This document shows positions 1 to 9,609 of a stretch of 64,000 bases of DNA, in pieces. The notes under the pieces were generated by a model. The model did not search any database. It saw only the letters and a program-made list of their open reading frames with translations, and was not told the DNA's origin. Both the position numbers and the translations under genes were made by a program. Source of the stretch: Syngnathus acus (Eukaryota > Chordata > Actinopteri > Syngnathiformes > Syngnathidae); contig NC_051088.1 in the NCBI RefSeq assembly GCF_901709675.1, positions 1,366,001-1,430,000 of the forward strand. Reading direction: 5' to 3'. How positions within the stretch are numbered: the stretch's first letter is position 1; every line of letters begins with the position of its first letter.

Positions 1-760
1 GTCCGCACGTCACTTTCCTCTCCTTTCATTTTCACCTAACTGATCGCGGTAGTGCCTTTCTGGGCAGTCGGAGAAATCAACGCCAACAAAAAAAATACAT
101 CCAGCCTAGTTAAGAAATCACCAGAAAGATCACCATGACAATTGTGAATAATAAATAAATAATTATTATATATATTATATATATTATTATTATAATAATA
201 AATAATTGTGATAAATAACTGGAACATCACTCAAATATTGGTGATCCCGTTGAGAGTCTCACATATTTCTTCGCTATCGAGTTTGCTACTGCATGCGCAG
301 TGATACTGACCGGCAGAATAACATCCGGTTGTTCCCAAAGATGATCTTTTTTCTGAAATAATTTTACGTTTACGGACTTAAGTAACCCGGCCGGGTCATA
401 CCAAAGACTATAAAAATGGGACCCATTGCCTCCCTGCTTGGCACTCAGCATTAAGGGTTGGAATTGGGGGGCAAGATCACCAAATGATTCCCGAGCGCGG
501 CGCCGCTGCTGCTCACTGCTGCTCACTGCTCCCCTCTCCCCCAGGGGATGGATCAAAATCACACAAGGATGCGTCAAATGCAGAGGACAAATTTCACCAC
601 ACTCAGATGCGTGTGTGACGATCATTGGGACTTAAAAATAATAAAATAAAATAAAATTGGGTGCGTATTATACATGGGTACAGGCTTTTTTCCAGCATCA
701 ACATGCCATTTTTAGGGTGCGTATTATACATAGGGGCGCATTATACATGGAAAAAAACGG
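1..760. mobile_element. CCGT-A MITE, right-hand part, cut by the window edge
   Basis: The right end reads TTATACATGGAAAAAAACGG followed by TA, the same terminus as the complete copies at 23654-24142 and 35370-36291. The left end lies before position 1. Bases 1-117 match 8680-8790 and the reverse of 35583-35690. It contains an AT-rich stretch at about 120-235 and a SINE fragment at about 385-640. No coding capacity is seen. The TA target and the terminal sequence suggest the Tc1/mariner/pogo superfamily. Confidence 0.75.
385..640 (+). repeat. tRNA-derived SINE, 5' truncated
   Basis: Matches the body of the complete SINE at 11310-11608. It begins in the segment just after the tRNA-like head (ACCCGGCCGGGTCATACC) and ends at GACGATCATTGGGACTT plus an A-rich tail. 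It is inserted into the CCGT-A MITE; the complete MITE copy at 23654-24142 lacks a SINE at this point. Confidence 0.8.
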
Positions 761-778
761 TAATAAGGAAATCAATAG

Positions 779-1396
779 TATTGTTGGTCTCCCTTTTTTG
801 CAAGTGCATCATGGTCTGGAGTAAAAATCTGTTGTGGTAATTCTTAGGATAGAGCCGAGGTGTCGGTCCGTTAACTTAGATCTGTGACGGGCTTTGTTGA
901 CGTTCATGTGGCTGAACGTCTGCTCACACACGTAGGTCGAGCCAAATTGTCCACTCTTTTTTTTAAACACTCGGCACTCAGTGTCCACCTTTCTTTTCCT
1001 TGGGCCACTCATTTTAATGGAAGGATTCCAGGGGAAGGTTTGTGGGTGGCATTAGCGTAAAACTGTATCTGAAAGCTCAGCGCGCGAATTACGAGAATGC
1101 TGATGTCACAGCCCACACTCGAAATTCGGCACTGATGGAAATAGAGTGCGGAATGCGCCAGGTCCGTACTACTTAGTACGTACACGCACTTGTGAGTGTG
1201 CACCGAGCTGTCTGACACGGCTTCCGGGCGTAAATGCGCAGGCGGGCGCTTCCCCTTCTATTGGGGAAACATAGTAATTGCAAGAAAAATGACAAAAAAA
1301 AAAGTTTAATAATACAATTTATTCAGGTTTGGCGGGCCGGATTAAACGGCCCCGTGGGCCGGATGTGGCCCACGGGCCGTAGTTTGCCCATGTCTG
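779..1396 (+). mobile_element. hAT-A element, right half (first unit of a tandem duplication)
   Basis: Aligns by eye with 2953-3558, the right half of the hAT-A copy at 2223-3558, including the atypical terminus CATGTCTG shared only by these two copies. It is followed by the same target sequence CTCTAGAC and 53 identical bases of LINE. The left half is missing, replaced by a CCGT-A MITE end. See the duplication entry at 779-3611. Confidence 0.8.
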
Positions 1397-1449
1397 CTCT
1401 AGACGTGCCAACGACTATTGGCTACAGCTCTGCAGCAACATTCAATCAG

Positions 1450-3750
1450 TGAGTCACCTAGTGAGTCTGTACGCTCCAACACTTAGCTCCCCCCAAGAAA
1501 TAAAAGACAGGTTTTATGATGAACACGAAGCGACTCTAAAATACATCCCCAGCTATGAACAGCTCTACCTACTTGGTGACTTTAATGCAAGAGTTGGAGC
1601 TCCTGTCCATCCTGCTTGGGACACCATGGCATCGGTAAACTGAACGAAAATGGGCAGCGACTTCTGGACTTCAACACATACTTCCAGGCCAAACCAATCC
1701 ACAAAGTCTCTTGGAGACATCCATGCTCAGGTCACTGGCACCAGTTAGACCTGATCATAACACGCACGTCTGATCTCAGAGGCATCCTTCAAACACGCAG
1801 TCTCCACAGCGCAGTCTGCGACACAGACCACTCCCTTGTGCTCTGTAGTCAAGCTACAGGCAAAAAACCTACACAGATCCAAACCAAAGGGAGCCCCCCG
1901 CATCGACAGCAGCAAAACAACTGACCCAACCAACGCTACAGCCTTCTTCTGTGCCTTAGAGGATTCCCTCCCCAACCCACCCCTGTCCAGCTCTGCCCAG
2001 CAGTACTGGGATGGCTTGAGGGATGCCATACACAGCAAGGCCCCGTCAGTCTTTGGCAAAAAGCTGGGAAAGCCAAACGACTGGTTTGATGCCAATTTAA
2101 CAACATTGGCACCAATCCTCGAAGAAAAACGCATCGCCCTCACAAATTACAAGCATACTCCAAACACCAAAACTCTACAGGCCCTCCGATCTTCTGGGGG
2201 AAACTTCAACAAGACTCTAGACCAGGGGTGGGCAAACCTTTTGACTTGCGGGCCGAATTGGGTTTTAAATTTTGACTGGGGGGCCGATCCAGGAGTAGAT
2301 GGATGTAGTGTTTGTGTGAAGTAATATAAATGACATGTAAAGGTCATTGCATAAAAGGTTTTGGCCTTTAGTAGGTAGTAAAGCATGGATATTTGGGAGA
2401 AAAAAAAACTTTTGAAAACAAATGCATTTATTAATAGCATTAAAAAAAATATTTCACTAAAAAACTATTATCAATGATTCTCATTAATTATGACACTGTT
2501 ATTATGAATAACAGTTTCCATCACTTCAGCGGCTACAGGTCAAATTTATGAAAGATGTTTATAATTATGAGGCGAAATCACATAAAACGGCAAACATTCT
2601 GACTAAATATATCATCTTGAAGAATGAGTGAAAGAATACATCTAAAAGTAATAAAGAAATCAAAACGGCAACACGGTGACGGATATCTGAAAATCAGAGC
2701 AGCGCTTTAACTCACAAACACCTGGTGACAGAGGTGAGGAAACGGGAAACACTTCCTTAAAGTTGGCCTTAAAACCTTTAAAAGTTAACATTCGTCGCAA
2801 ACAGGTGGTGCGTCAATGTCCTTGAGCATCCTGCATTGTTTGAAAATGAGAATGGTCATTAGTTTCAATCCCTGCTATTTGTACAAATTATTTTCAAAAT
2901 GCATTTTTTTTTTTTTACAACAAACTCCCCTTCATTTTCAGTGGGAACAGTGTTGTTGGTCTCCCTTTTTTTGCTAGTGCATCATAGTCTGGAGTAAAAT
3001 TTGTTGTGGGAATTCTTAGGATAGAGCCGAGGTTTTGGTCCGTTAACCTGGATCTGTGACGGGCTTTGTTGATGTTCACGTGGCTGAACGTCTGCTCACA
3101 CACGTCGGTCGAACCAAATTGTCCACTCTTTTTTTAAGCACACACTTTTAAACACACCTTTCTTTTCCTTGGGCCACTCATTTTAACGGAAGGATTCCAG
3201 GGGAACGTTTGTGGGTGGCTTTAGCGTAAAACTGTATCTGAAAGCTCAGCGCGCGAACTACGAGAACACACAGCCCACACTCGAAATTCGGCACTGATAG
3301 AAATGGAGCGCGGAGTGCGCCAGGTCGGTACTACTGAGTACGTACACGCGACTTGTGAGTGTGCACCGAGCTTTCTGACACTGCTTCCGGGAGTAAATGC
3401 GCGGGCGGGCGTTACCCCATCTACTGGGGAAACCCAGTCATTGCAGGGAAAATGACATAAGAAATTTGTAATAATACAATTTATTCAGGTTTGGCGGGCC
3501 GGATTAAACGGCCTAGTGGGCCGGATGTGGCCCGCGGGCCGTAGTTTTCGCATGTCTGCTCTAGACGTGCCAACGACTATTGGCTACAGCTCTGCAGCAA
3601 CATTCAATCAGCTGCTGACACAGGCAACATTAGACCCGTGTTCGACGGCATCAAAAAGGCACTTGGACCATCACCCCGCAAAATTGCCCCGTTGAAATCA
3701 GCTTCAGGAGAAAGCATCACTGACCGCTCTTAACAGCTGGACCGCTGGGT
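1450..3750 (+). pseudogene. Non-LTR retrotransposon fragment (APE endonuclease and linker), split by hAT-A
   Basis: Reading frames encode LVSLYAPTLSSPQEIKDRF, then LYLLGDFNARVG and VSWRHPCSGHWHQLDLI, the conserved apurinic-type endonuclease motifs of LINE ORF2. GDFNARVG and the DTDHSLV histidine-aspartate region mark the catalytic core. The frame is broken around 1640 and 1900. After the linker the coding sequence is interrupted by hAT-A (2223-3558) and resumes at 3559 with about 50 codons ending near QLDRWVE. No reverse transcriptase domain follows. Clade is uncertain; the motifs resemble ORF2 proteins often annotated as craniofacial development protein 2-like. Confidence 0.75.
2223..3558. 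mobile_element. hAT-A non-autonomous transposon, complete
   Basis: Ends CAGGGGTGGGCAAAC at left and a decayed CATGTCTG at right. An exact 8-bp target duplication CTCTAGAC flanks it at 2215-2222 and 3559-3566, as expected for hAT elements. It is 1336 bp with no transposase. Related copies: 779-1396, 18642-20799 and 44312-45602. Confidence 0.9.
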
Positions 3751-3839
3751 GGAATGATAGATAACAGAACTTCCTAAGAACCATATACGCAACACAACTA
3801 CTATATACAGTACATCCTAAGCTTACAAAGTTCATCTCA

Positions 3840-4010
3840 TTTAGCACTGATCTCAGTTTCGAGGGCTTTCATTTCAGCAACTTTTTCTTTGACCGCCCTT
3901 CTATGGGCATTGGACTTGGCCAGCAGCTGAGCAATCTTGAAGCCACCTAGCTCTCAGTTTGTTCAGCAAGGGCATTAACTTCCCTGACTTTCTTGACCAG
4001 AAACAGTTGA
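3840..4010 (-). other. Unidentified coding-like remnant
   Basis: Read on the minus strand, two adjacent frames give a lysine- and glutamate-rich heptad-like peptide (VKKVREVNALAEQTES, then after one frame change GFKIAQLLAKSNAHRRA and about 18 more residues). It looks like an eroded helical protein segment rather than chance sequence. I do not recognise the family. It could be part of a transposon or a retrocopy. Confidence 0.3.
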
Positions 4011-4785
4011 CTTGACACAGCACGAATTCCACAGGAAGGTAGCCTAGTGGACACGCAATGGGATTGGCAGTTTTCCCTGCGTAAAATCAATTTAATTTAT
4101 GATTGCTTTCTACCATACCCCTTTGTAACAGCCTTTTATTTTCTGCGGAAAATGATTTGTGGATATGAAAGAAAATACCGTATTTTCCGCACTATAAGGC
4201 GCTTCGGGTTAAAAAGCGAACCTTAATTTCGGAGGCTGATCTGTACTTAATCCATATAGGAAGCACTGCATTACACGGTGCATGCATGCCATGACTTACG
4301 GTAAACATAAAAAAACAAAGAAAAAAAAAAATGGAAGCAAAACAGTGAGTTTGGTTGTACGTTATTCTACTATTTAACCATGTACTGCAGTGGTTCCAAA
4401 CCTTTTTTGCGCCACGGACCGATTACGTGTCATAAATATTTTTGCGGACCGGCCTTTATATAAATAAATACATTTCTATAAATAAATACATTTATAATAA
4501 ATATTTGAATACGATGACATAAAATGATACGACTGGCATAAAAAAAATATATAAACCACATAAAAAGAAAACTCACCATTACGTTAAATTCACCAATAGT
4601 AAAAGGCAGGGCTGTGGACTCGGACTCGGGGACTCGGACTCGGTCGGACTCGGTCATTTTTGCCGGACTCGGACTCGGTGCTGATTTTGACCGAGTCCAC
4701 CGAGTCCGACAATAAAAAAAATACGTTCAATTTTATTTTCATCATGCTGCTGAGAATGCGCGTCGGAATACTGTCCACAGCCCTG

Positions 4786-5151
4786 CTTACGATCAATCCG
4801 GCCGAGGTTGATGGCTCCACATCGACGGAGGAGGATGAGTTTGAAAAAGAACTTGACAGCATTGAGCGCCGCCGGCGTTTGTCGGCCGCCACCTCGCCAA
4901 CCGACATAGATGAAGAAATTGGGGCAATGTTGGCACTTGGTCGAATGAAAGAGAGCCCATTTGTTACAGCTGATCGTTATCCGTCCGGCCTCAAGGCAGC
5001 GACTCGGACACTAACAGCAATGCCAATCAGCCAAGTCAGCGTAGAGCGCCTGTTTTCCGGGCTCAAGTTTATCATGTCTGATCAGCGCGGCACGATGAAG
5101 GCTGACTTGGTTGAGGCGATTTTGTTCCTAAGAACAAACTCAAGTCGTTGA
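4786..5151 (+). pseudogene. hAT transposase C-terminal fragment (dimerisation domain)
   Basis: Encodes an acidic linker, then ISQVSVERLFSGLKFIMSDQ and DLVEAILFLRTNS before a stop. The VERLFS and LVEAILFLR motifs are the hallmark of the hATC dimerisation region found at the very end of hAT transposases. The N-terminal zinc finger and RNase H-like catalytic core are absent, so the copy cannot encode an active enzyme. It belongs to the hAT2 element and is followed by about 30 bp of its 3' untranslated region before a LINE insertion. Confidence 0.8.
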
Positions 5152-5159
5152 ATTGAAAC

Positions 5160-6737
5160 TTGAAAGTATCTGTTTATCTTTGGCAGGGCATTCAGACCAT
5201 CACGGACTACAAGCCCGCGCCGCAGAGCTGTGAAGGCGACGTCCGTCTGCTCAATGACCTCAACCGCTTCTTTGCTCGCTTCGACGCTCAGAACAGCACT
5301 TGCCCGCTGAAGGCCACTCCCCCTTCCCACGAGCTGCCCCTGTGCCTCTCCGCCGACAGCGTGAGGAGGACGCTTGCCGCTATCGACATCCGTAAGGCGG
5401 CGGGCACAGACAACATCCCAGGTCGAGCGCTGAAGGACTGCGCTGGTGAGCTGACGGGTGTCTTCACGGACATCTTTAACACTTCCCTGCAGCAGGCCAT
5501 CGTCCCGTCGTGTTTCAAAGCTGCCACCATCGTACCTGTGCCGAAGAAGCCTGCTCCGTCCTGCTTCAATGACTACCGCCCCGTGGCACTTACGCCCATC
5601 ATCATGACGTGCTTTGAGCGGCTTGTCTTGGAGCACATCCGGTCAGTTCTCCCCCCCACCATTGACCCCTTCCAGTTTGCGTACCGAGCCAAACGGTCCT
5701 CTGAGGATGCCATCTGCTCTGCCCTCCACTCGGCCCTCACCCACCTGGAGGGGAGGGACTCGTATGTGAGGTTGCTGTTTGTGGACTTCAGTTCTGCCTT
5801 CAACACCATTGTGCCGCAGCGTCTCATCAGCAAACTTGACAAGCTGGGCCTCAGTACCTGCCTCTGCAACTGGCTACTGGACTTCCTCTGTCAGAGGCCA
5901 CAGGTGGTACGTGTTGGCGACAAGATCTCCGCCAGCATCACGCTGAGCACAGGGGCCCCCCAAGGCTGCGTGCTCAGTCCGCTGCTCTTCACCCTCCTGA
6001 CGCATGACTGCGCTGCCACCTGCAGCGGCAACCGCATAGTGAAGTTTGCTGACGACACGACTCTGGTGGGTCTCATCACCAAGGGAGACGAGACTCAATA
6101 CAGGCTGGAGGTTGACCTTCTGACCGCGTGGTGCAGGGACAACAACCTCCTGCTGAACGTCGACAAGACCAAGGAGATTGTTGTTGACTTCCGGAAGGGT
6201 CTCGCCCAACACCTGCCGCTGACCATCGACGGTGCTGTGGTGGAGAGAGTGAGCAGCGCCAGGTTCCTGGGGGTGCACATCAGTGAGGATCTCTCCTGGT
6301 CCACCAACACCGCATCGCTGGCGAAGAAGGCCCAGCGCCGCCTGTACTTCCTTCGGAAACTCAGGCGAGCGGGGGCTCCTCCGGCCGTCATGACTACTTT
6401 TTACCGCGGCACCATTGAGAGCGTCCTCTCCAGCTGTATTGCTGTCTGGGGTGGCAGCTGCACTGACCACGACTTGAAGGCCCTGCAGCGCATAGTGAAA
6501 ACGGCTAGTAAGACTATTGGTGCTTCTCTCCCCTCCTTGAAGGACATTTACACCTCCCATCTCACCCGCAAGGCGACCAAGATTGTGAGTGATGTGAGTC
6601 ACCCCGCTCACTCTTTGTTTGAACTTCTGCCCTCTGGGAGGCGGTACAGGAGCCTGCCCTCCCGCACCACCAGACTTTCCAACAGCTTCGTACTCCAGGC
6701 TGTTAGGATCCTGAACTCGCTCCCCCTTTCAGCGTAG
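5160..6737 (+). CDS. Rex1-like LINE reverse transcriptase, 5'-truncated copy A
   Basis: Open frame of 525 codons. LINE sequence starts near 5184 (LWQGIQTITDYK), so the first codons belong to the host element. Reverse transcriptase motifs are visible in order: [21 protein letters not shown], motif [27 protein letters not shown], the catalytic FADD in [12 protein letters not shown], and [11 protein letters not shown] then [12 protein letters not shown]. The C-terminus [19 protein letters not shown] is typical of this fish LINE group (jockey/CR1-type, probably Rex1). Endonuclease and the 5' region are missing, so it is dead on arrival as an element, yet the retained frame is uninterrupted. It lies in the 3' untranslated region of hAT2. 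Confidence 0.85.
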   Translation: MKVSVYLWQGIQTITDYKPAPQSCEGDVRLLNDLNRFFARFDAQNSTCPLKATPPSHELPLCLSADSVRRTLAAIDIRKAAGTDNIPGRALKDCAGELTGVFTDIFNTSLQQAIVPSCFKAATIVPVPKKPAPSCFNDYRPVALTPIIMTCFERLVLEHIRSVLPPTIDPFQFAYRAKRSSEDAICSALHSALTHLEGRDSYVRLLFVDFSSAFNTIVPQRLISKLDKLGLSTCLCNWLLDFLCQRPQVVRVGDKISASITLSTGAPQGCVLSPLLFTLLTHDCAATCSGNRIVKFADDTTLVGLITKGDETQYRLEVDLLTAWCRDNNLLLNVDKTKEIVVDFRKGLAQHLPLTIDGAVVERVSSARFLGVHISEDLSWSTNTASLAKKAQRRLYFLRKLRRAGAPPAVMTTFYRGTIESVLSSCIAVWGGSCTDHDLKALQRIVKTASKTIGASLPSLKDIYTSHLTRKATKIVSDVSHPAHSLFELLPSGRRYRSLPSRTTRLSNSFVLQAVRILNSLPLSA

Positions 6738-7012
6738 CGTCCTGTTCTTGCTGTCTGCTGTATGCACACTGGCTCGGTTTTGCCCCTCTTATTTAATGGG
6801 TTATTGGTCTGTTATTTATTCATCGCTCATTTTATTTTATTTATTATTTATTATTTATTATTTATGGTTTGTGCCTTCTTGTTTTTGTTTTGTGTCGCCT
6901 ACTTGTATGTCTCGTCACCGTGGGATGGAGGAAACGGAATTTCGGTTTCTTTGTGTGTCTTGACATATGAAGGGATTGACAATAAAGCTGACTTTGACTT
7001 TGACTTTGACTA
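5184..7012 (+). mobile_element. Rex1-like LINE copy A
   Basis: A 5'-truncated insertion. Its 3' untranslated region (6738-7012) ends with AATAAAGCTGACTTTGAC and TTTGAC tandem units, the same tail as copies C (24618-26170) and D (38495-40735) and the fragment at 9095-9403. Coding part described separately. Confidence 0.88.
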
Positions 7013-7443
7013 ATGTCTGATGGTATTTAGACCTGACACCACCTAATCAGCAAAACAATAATTTCTACCTCATTTTACCTTTAGTTGATTCCCTCGACTA
7101 TGATTATATTGCCCTTTCTAAGGATGGATGGACCCCTTGTTGGCGTTTCATGAGGCCCACATGGCGAGCTCATTAGGTAAGGAAGCTGCACCAATGGAGC
7201 AGAACAGGATAAAGAGAAGGTGGGATGGATGTGATGGGGGATTGGGTGGTGGTGAGATCAGACTGGCACCATAGGACCAGGTCAAGCCCAGCCCCCCATT
7301 GCCCTCATTTTTTGTGCCAGCTGGGCCTGCATTGTTACCGTCCTGACCCTCATTAGTACCAGTCAGGGGGAGTTTTTCAAATTGCTCATTTGCAAAAGCG
7401 CCATTGAACTGAACACCTCAAGTCTTTTCCCTTCCACTCGCAG

Positions 7444-7570
7444 GGTGTCGAGACCACAAAGCACACCGGTAAGAAGTTCGCCAGAAAGTGACAGCATGGA
7501 CTCTTCGTATAGCGGAGGCATCGCAATGAGGAGAAGAAGCTATGATGAAACTGCGGCCTCGCTGCGTCCT
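7444..7570 (+). other. Exon-like segment 1 of an unidentified gene
   Basis: A polypyrimidine tract and CACTCGCAG acceptor precede an open 127-bp segment that ends CGTCCT|GTGAGTACT, a strong donor. It encodes a serine- and arginine-rich peptide including SRPQSTPVRSSPESDSMDSS and MRRRSYDETAASLRP. No stop occurs in this frame. It sits inside hAT2 between two LINE tails. I do not recognise the protein. It may be a transduced or captured fragment of a real host gene. Confidence 0.45.
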
Positions 7571-7730
7571 GTGAGTACTCTTCTGACGCCGACGCTCAGA
7601 GTTCATGATCAAATTATTCTATTTAACATCATTTCGTTATTATAGATGAACATTTGTCATCAATGAGGATTTTGAGTATTCAGTAATTAGCATTCGTGAC
7701 TTCGGTATTTCTGTTTTTGTTTTCTTACAG

Positions 7731-7816
7731 CATTTCCGCAATATGGCTCAGCGGTGTCGCTCTGCTCCGTCAGTGGTTTTGGGGAAGGCTTTGGGCATGC
7801 CGTGGTCTCTAATCAG
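7731..7816 (+). other. Exon-like segment 2 of the same unidentified gene
   Basis: Follows a GTTTTCTTACAG acceptor and ends ATCAG|GTCAGTAG. It encodes HFRNMAQRCRSAPSVVLGKA and then LGMPWSLIR. Its phase does join segment 1 (126 bases plus one carried base, then a full codon start), giving a continuous SLRP|HFRN reading. A downstream exon is not visible before the CCGT-A MITE at 7880. Confidence 0.45.
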
Positions 7817-8050
7817 GTCAGTAGATCAACATCAAAGAGCCAAAACTACTATCACATCATCATGATCATATCATATATACCGTTTTTTTTCATGTATAAT
7901 GCGCAAAATTTAACTAATTTATTGTCCTAAAATCCGGGGTGCGCATTATACATGGGTACAATTTATTTTTAATTTTTTTTTTTTTTTAATTTTTAATTTT
8001 TTTTTTTTTTTTGAAGAAAATCATGGTACAACAATTTTTGAAGAAAATCT

Positions 8051-8215
8051 TGTCACGGATGGAGTGTGGAAAGGAAGAGGGCGACCAAGTGCAGCTTGAA
8101 CCAGGGTTCATTGGAGGAACTCAAAACACAGACTTGGTAAACTAACATAACTCTCTAACAAAACCAACAACAGGACTGACCGACAAAGACGTGGAACAAA
8201 AAGACAGGGGGACAT
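8051..8215 (-). repeat. Fragment of a Gypsy-type LTR
   Basis: Shares the end TGTCACGG and the stretch GGGCGACCAAGTGCAGCTTG with the LTR at 60696-61064 and, in reverse, the solo LTR at 9875-10237. Orientation is minus. It is truncated and lies inside the CCGT-A MITE. Confidence 0.65.
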
Positions 8216-8790
8216 TACCAAAGACAGGAACAGAAACCTGTGTTATTGTCAAATATTGTTTGTTTTTTAATCTCCATCGCGGACTGGACGTCATACGGAG
8301 GCAGTATCACTGCGCATGCGCACTATGGATCCGATGCGAATAGTCCTCTTCTCTTCTTGACTGACAATGAATGTGATAGTTTAATACATACAATCAGCAA
8401 ATAACAAAATACGTATTACAGGTAATATTTTATTTCACAACACTTTGCCTTGTTCCTTTCGTCTCTGCTGTTCACTTCAAACACGCTCCATACGAACGCA
8501 ATGCTCTCGTATCAGACGCTTGCTCGATCACCTGCTCGTTTGCTGTCACAATGTACCCTACACAAATCCGAAACATTTGTTGCGGCTCCGAGTCACGACG
8601 AGGGGCAAGTTTTGGTTTCCATGGGTGTTTTTATTCCTCTTCAACTTCTCTCCCATACAGAGCCGCCTTTTTCACATGTCCGCACGTCACTTTCCTCTCT
8701 TTTCATTTTAACCTAACTGATCGCGGTGGTGCCTTTATGGGCAGTCGGAGAAATCAACGCCAACAAAAAAAATACATCCAGCCTAGTTAA

Positions 8791-9020
8791 GACCATACCA
8801 AAGACTATAAAAATGGGACCCATTGCCTCCCTGCTTGGCACTCAGCATTAAGGGTTGGAATTGGGGGGTTAGATCACCAAATGATTCCTGAGCGCGGCGC
8901 CGCTGCTGCTCACTGCTCCCCTCTCCCCCAGGGGATGAATCAAAATCACACGGGGATGGGTCAAATGCAGAGGACAAATTTCACCACACCCAGATGCGTG
9001 TGTGACGATCATTGGGACTT
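8791..9020 (+). repeat. tRNA-derived SINE body inside CCGT-A MITE
   Basis: Same body as 11310-11608 without the tRNA head, with an A-rich tail of about 17 A. The junction GTTAAGACCATACC is identical to that of the MITE copy at 35370-36291, so this SINE travelled with the MITE as one unit. Confidence 0.8.
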
Positions 9021-9094
9021 AAAAAAAAAAAAAAAAAATGTGGGTGCGTATTATACATGGGTACAGGCTTTTTTCCAGCATTGACATGCCATTC

Positions 9095-9403
9095 TGTTAG
9101 GATCCTGAACTCGCTCCCCCTTTCAGCGTAGCGTCCTGTTCTTGCTGTCTGCTGTATGCACACTGGCTCGGTTTTGCCCCTCTTATTTAATGGGTTATTG
9201 GTCTGTTATTTATTCATCGCTCATTGTTTTTTATTTATTATTTATTATTTACGGTTTGTGCCTTCTTGTTTTTGTTTTGTGTCGCCTACTTGTATGTCTC
9301 GTCGCCGTGGGATGGAGGAAACGGAATTTCGGTTTCTTTGTGTGTCTTGGCATATGAAGGGATTGACAATAAAGCTGACTTTGACTTTGACTTTGACTTA
9401 TTG
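9095..9403 (+). mobile_element. Rex1-like LINE 3' end fragment
   Basis: Starts at CTGTTAGGATCCTGAACTCG, equal to copy A from about 6700, and ends in TTTGAC repeats. Only the last codons and the 3' untranslated region are present. Confidence 0.88.
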
Positions 9404-9609
9404 TATTCGTTTATATGTTTAATAAAAACAAAGCCATCACAAAACTGTTGTAATTATTTAGATTTTGATCTAAATTAGCCTTGAATAAAGACTAAGCAGT
9501 CACATGAATTAACAGAAAAAATGGACAGCCGGACTCGGACTCGGTGGTCAAGAGGCCGGACTCGGACTCGGTGCAAAAATCCGACCGAGGACACAGCCCT
9601 GGTAAAAGG

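Larger units (their letters stand above)
779..3611 (+). repeat. Partial tandem duplication of a LINE carrying a hAT-A insertion
   Basis: Segment 779-1449 (hAT-A right half plus 53 bp of LINE) corresponds to 2953-3611. At 1449/1450 the sequence jumps back to the endonuclease part of the same LINE, then runs through a complete hAT-A copy and the 53-bp LINE segment again, and this time continues into later LINE sequence. The order is explained by a tandem duplication of about 2.16 kb (unit 1450-3611) after the hAT had inserted, with the first unit later truncated on the left. The two hAT halves differ by roughly a tenth of positions by eye. Confidence 0.7.
7880..9094. mobile_element. CCGT-A MITE, left end intact, right end replaced by LINE tail
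   Basis: Left end CCGTTTTTTTTCATGTATAA follows TATATA. The interior matches 36240-35580 in reverse. It carries an LTR fragment (about 8051-8215) and a SINE body (about 8791-9020). The right arm stops at about 9094 inside ACATGCCATT, where a LINE 3' end begins. Confidence 0.8.
4607..9601 (+). mobile_element. hAT2 transposon with large internal insertions, 8-bp target duplication
   Basis: Left end CAGGGCTGTGGACTCGG at 4607 and right end GAGGACACAGCCCTG at 9601 form terminal inverted repeats, each followed inward by GGACTCGGACTCGG-type repeats. The target duplication GTAAAAGG is exact (4599-4606 and 9602-9609). The C-terminal transposase domain lies at about 4786-5151. The 3' untranslated part resumes at about 9404. 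The 4.2 kb between is foreign: a Rex1-like LINE, exon-like segments, a CCGT-A MITE and a second LINE 3' end. An extra inverted copy of the terminus at about 4770-4785 implies an internal rearrangement near the left end. Confidence 0.85.

Noticed and set aside
4607-4785. A separate small hAT MITE at the left end of hAT2
   Set aside because: Inverted ends are present, but its flanks (GTAAAAGG and CTTACGAT) do not match, whereas GTAAAAGG matches at 9602; better read as a rearranged left end of hAT2.
5874-6611. Long open frames antisense to the Rex1-like LINEs (also 25041-25778 minus and 38886-39617 plus)
   Set aside because: They recur wherever the LINE occurs and are shadows of the GC-biased reverse transcriptase frame; no protein family is recognisable.
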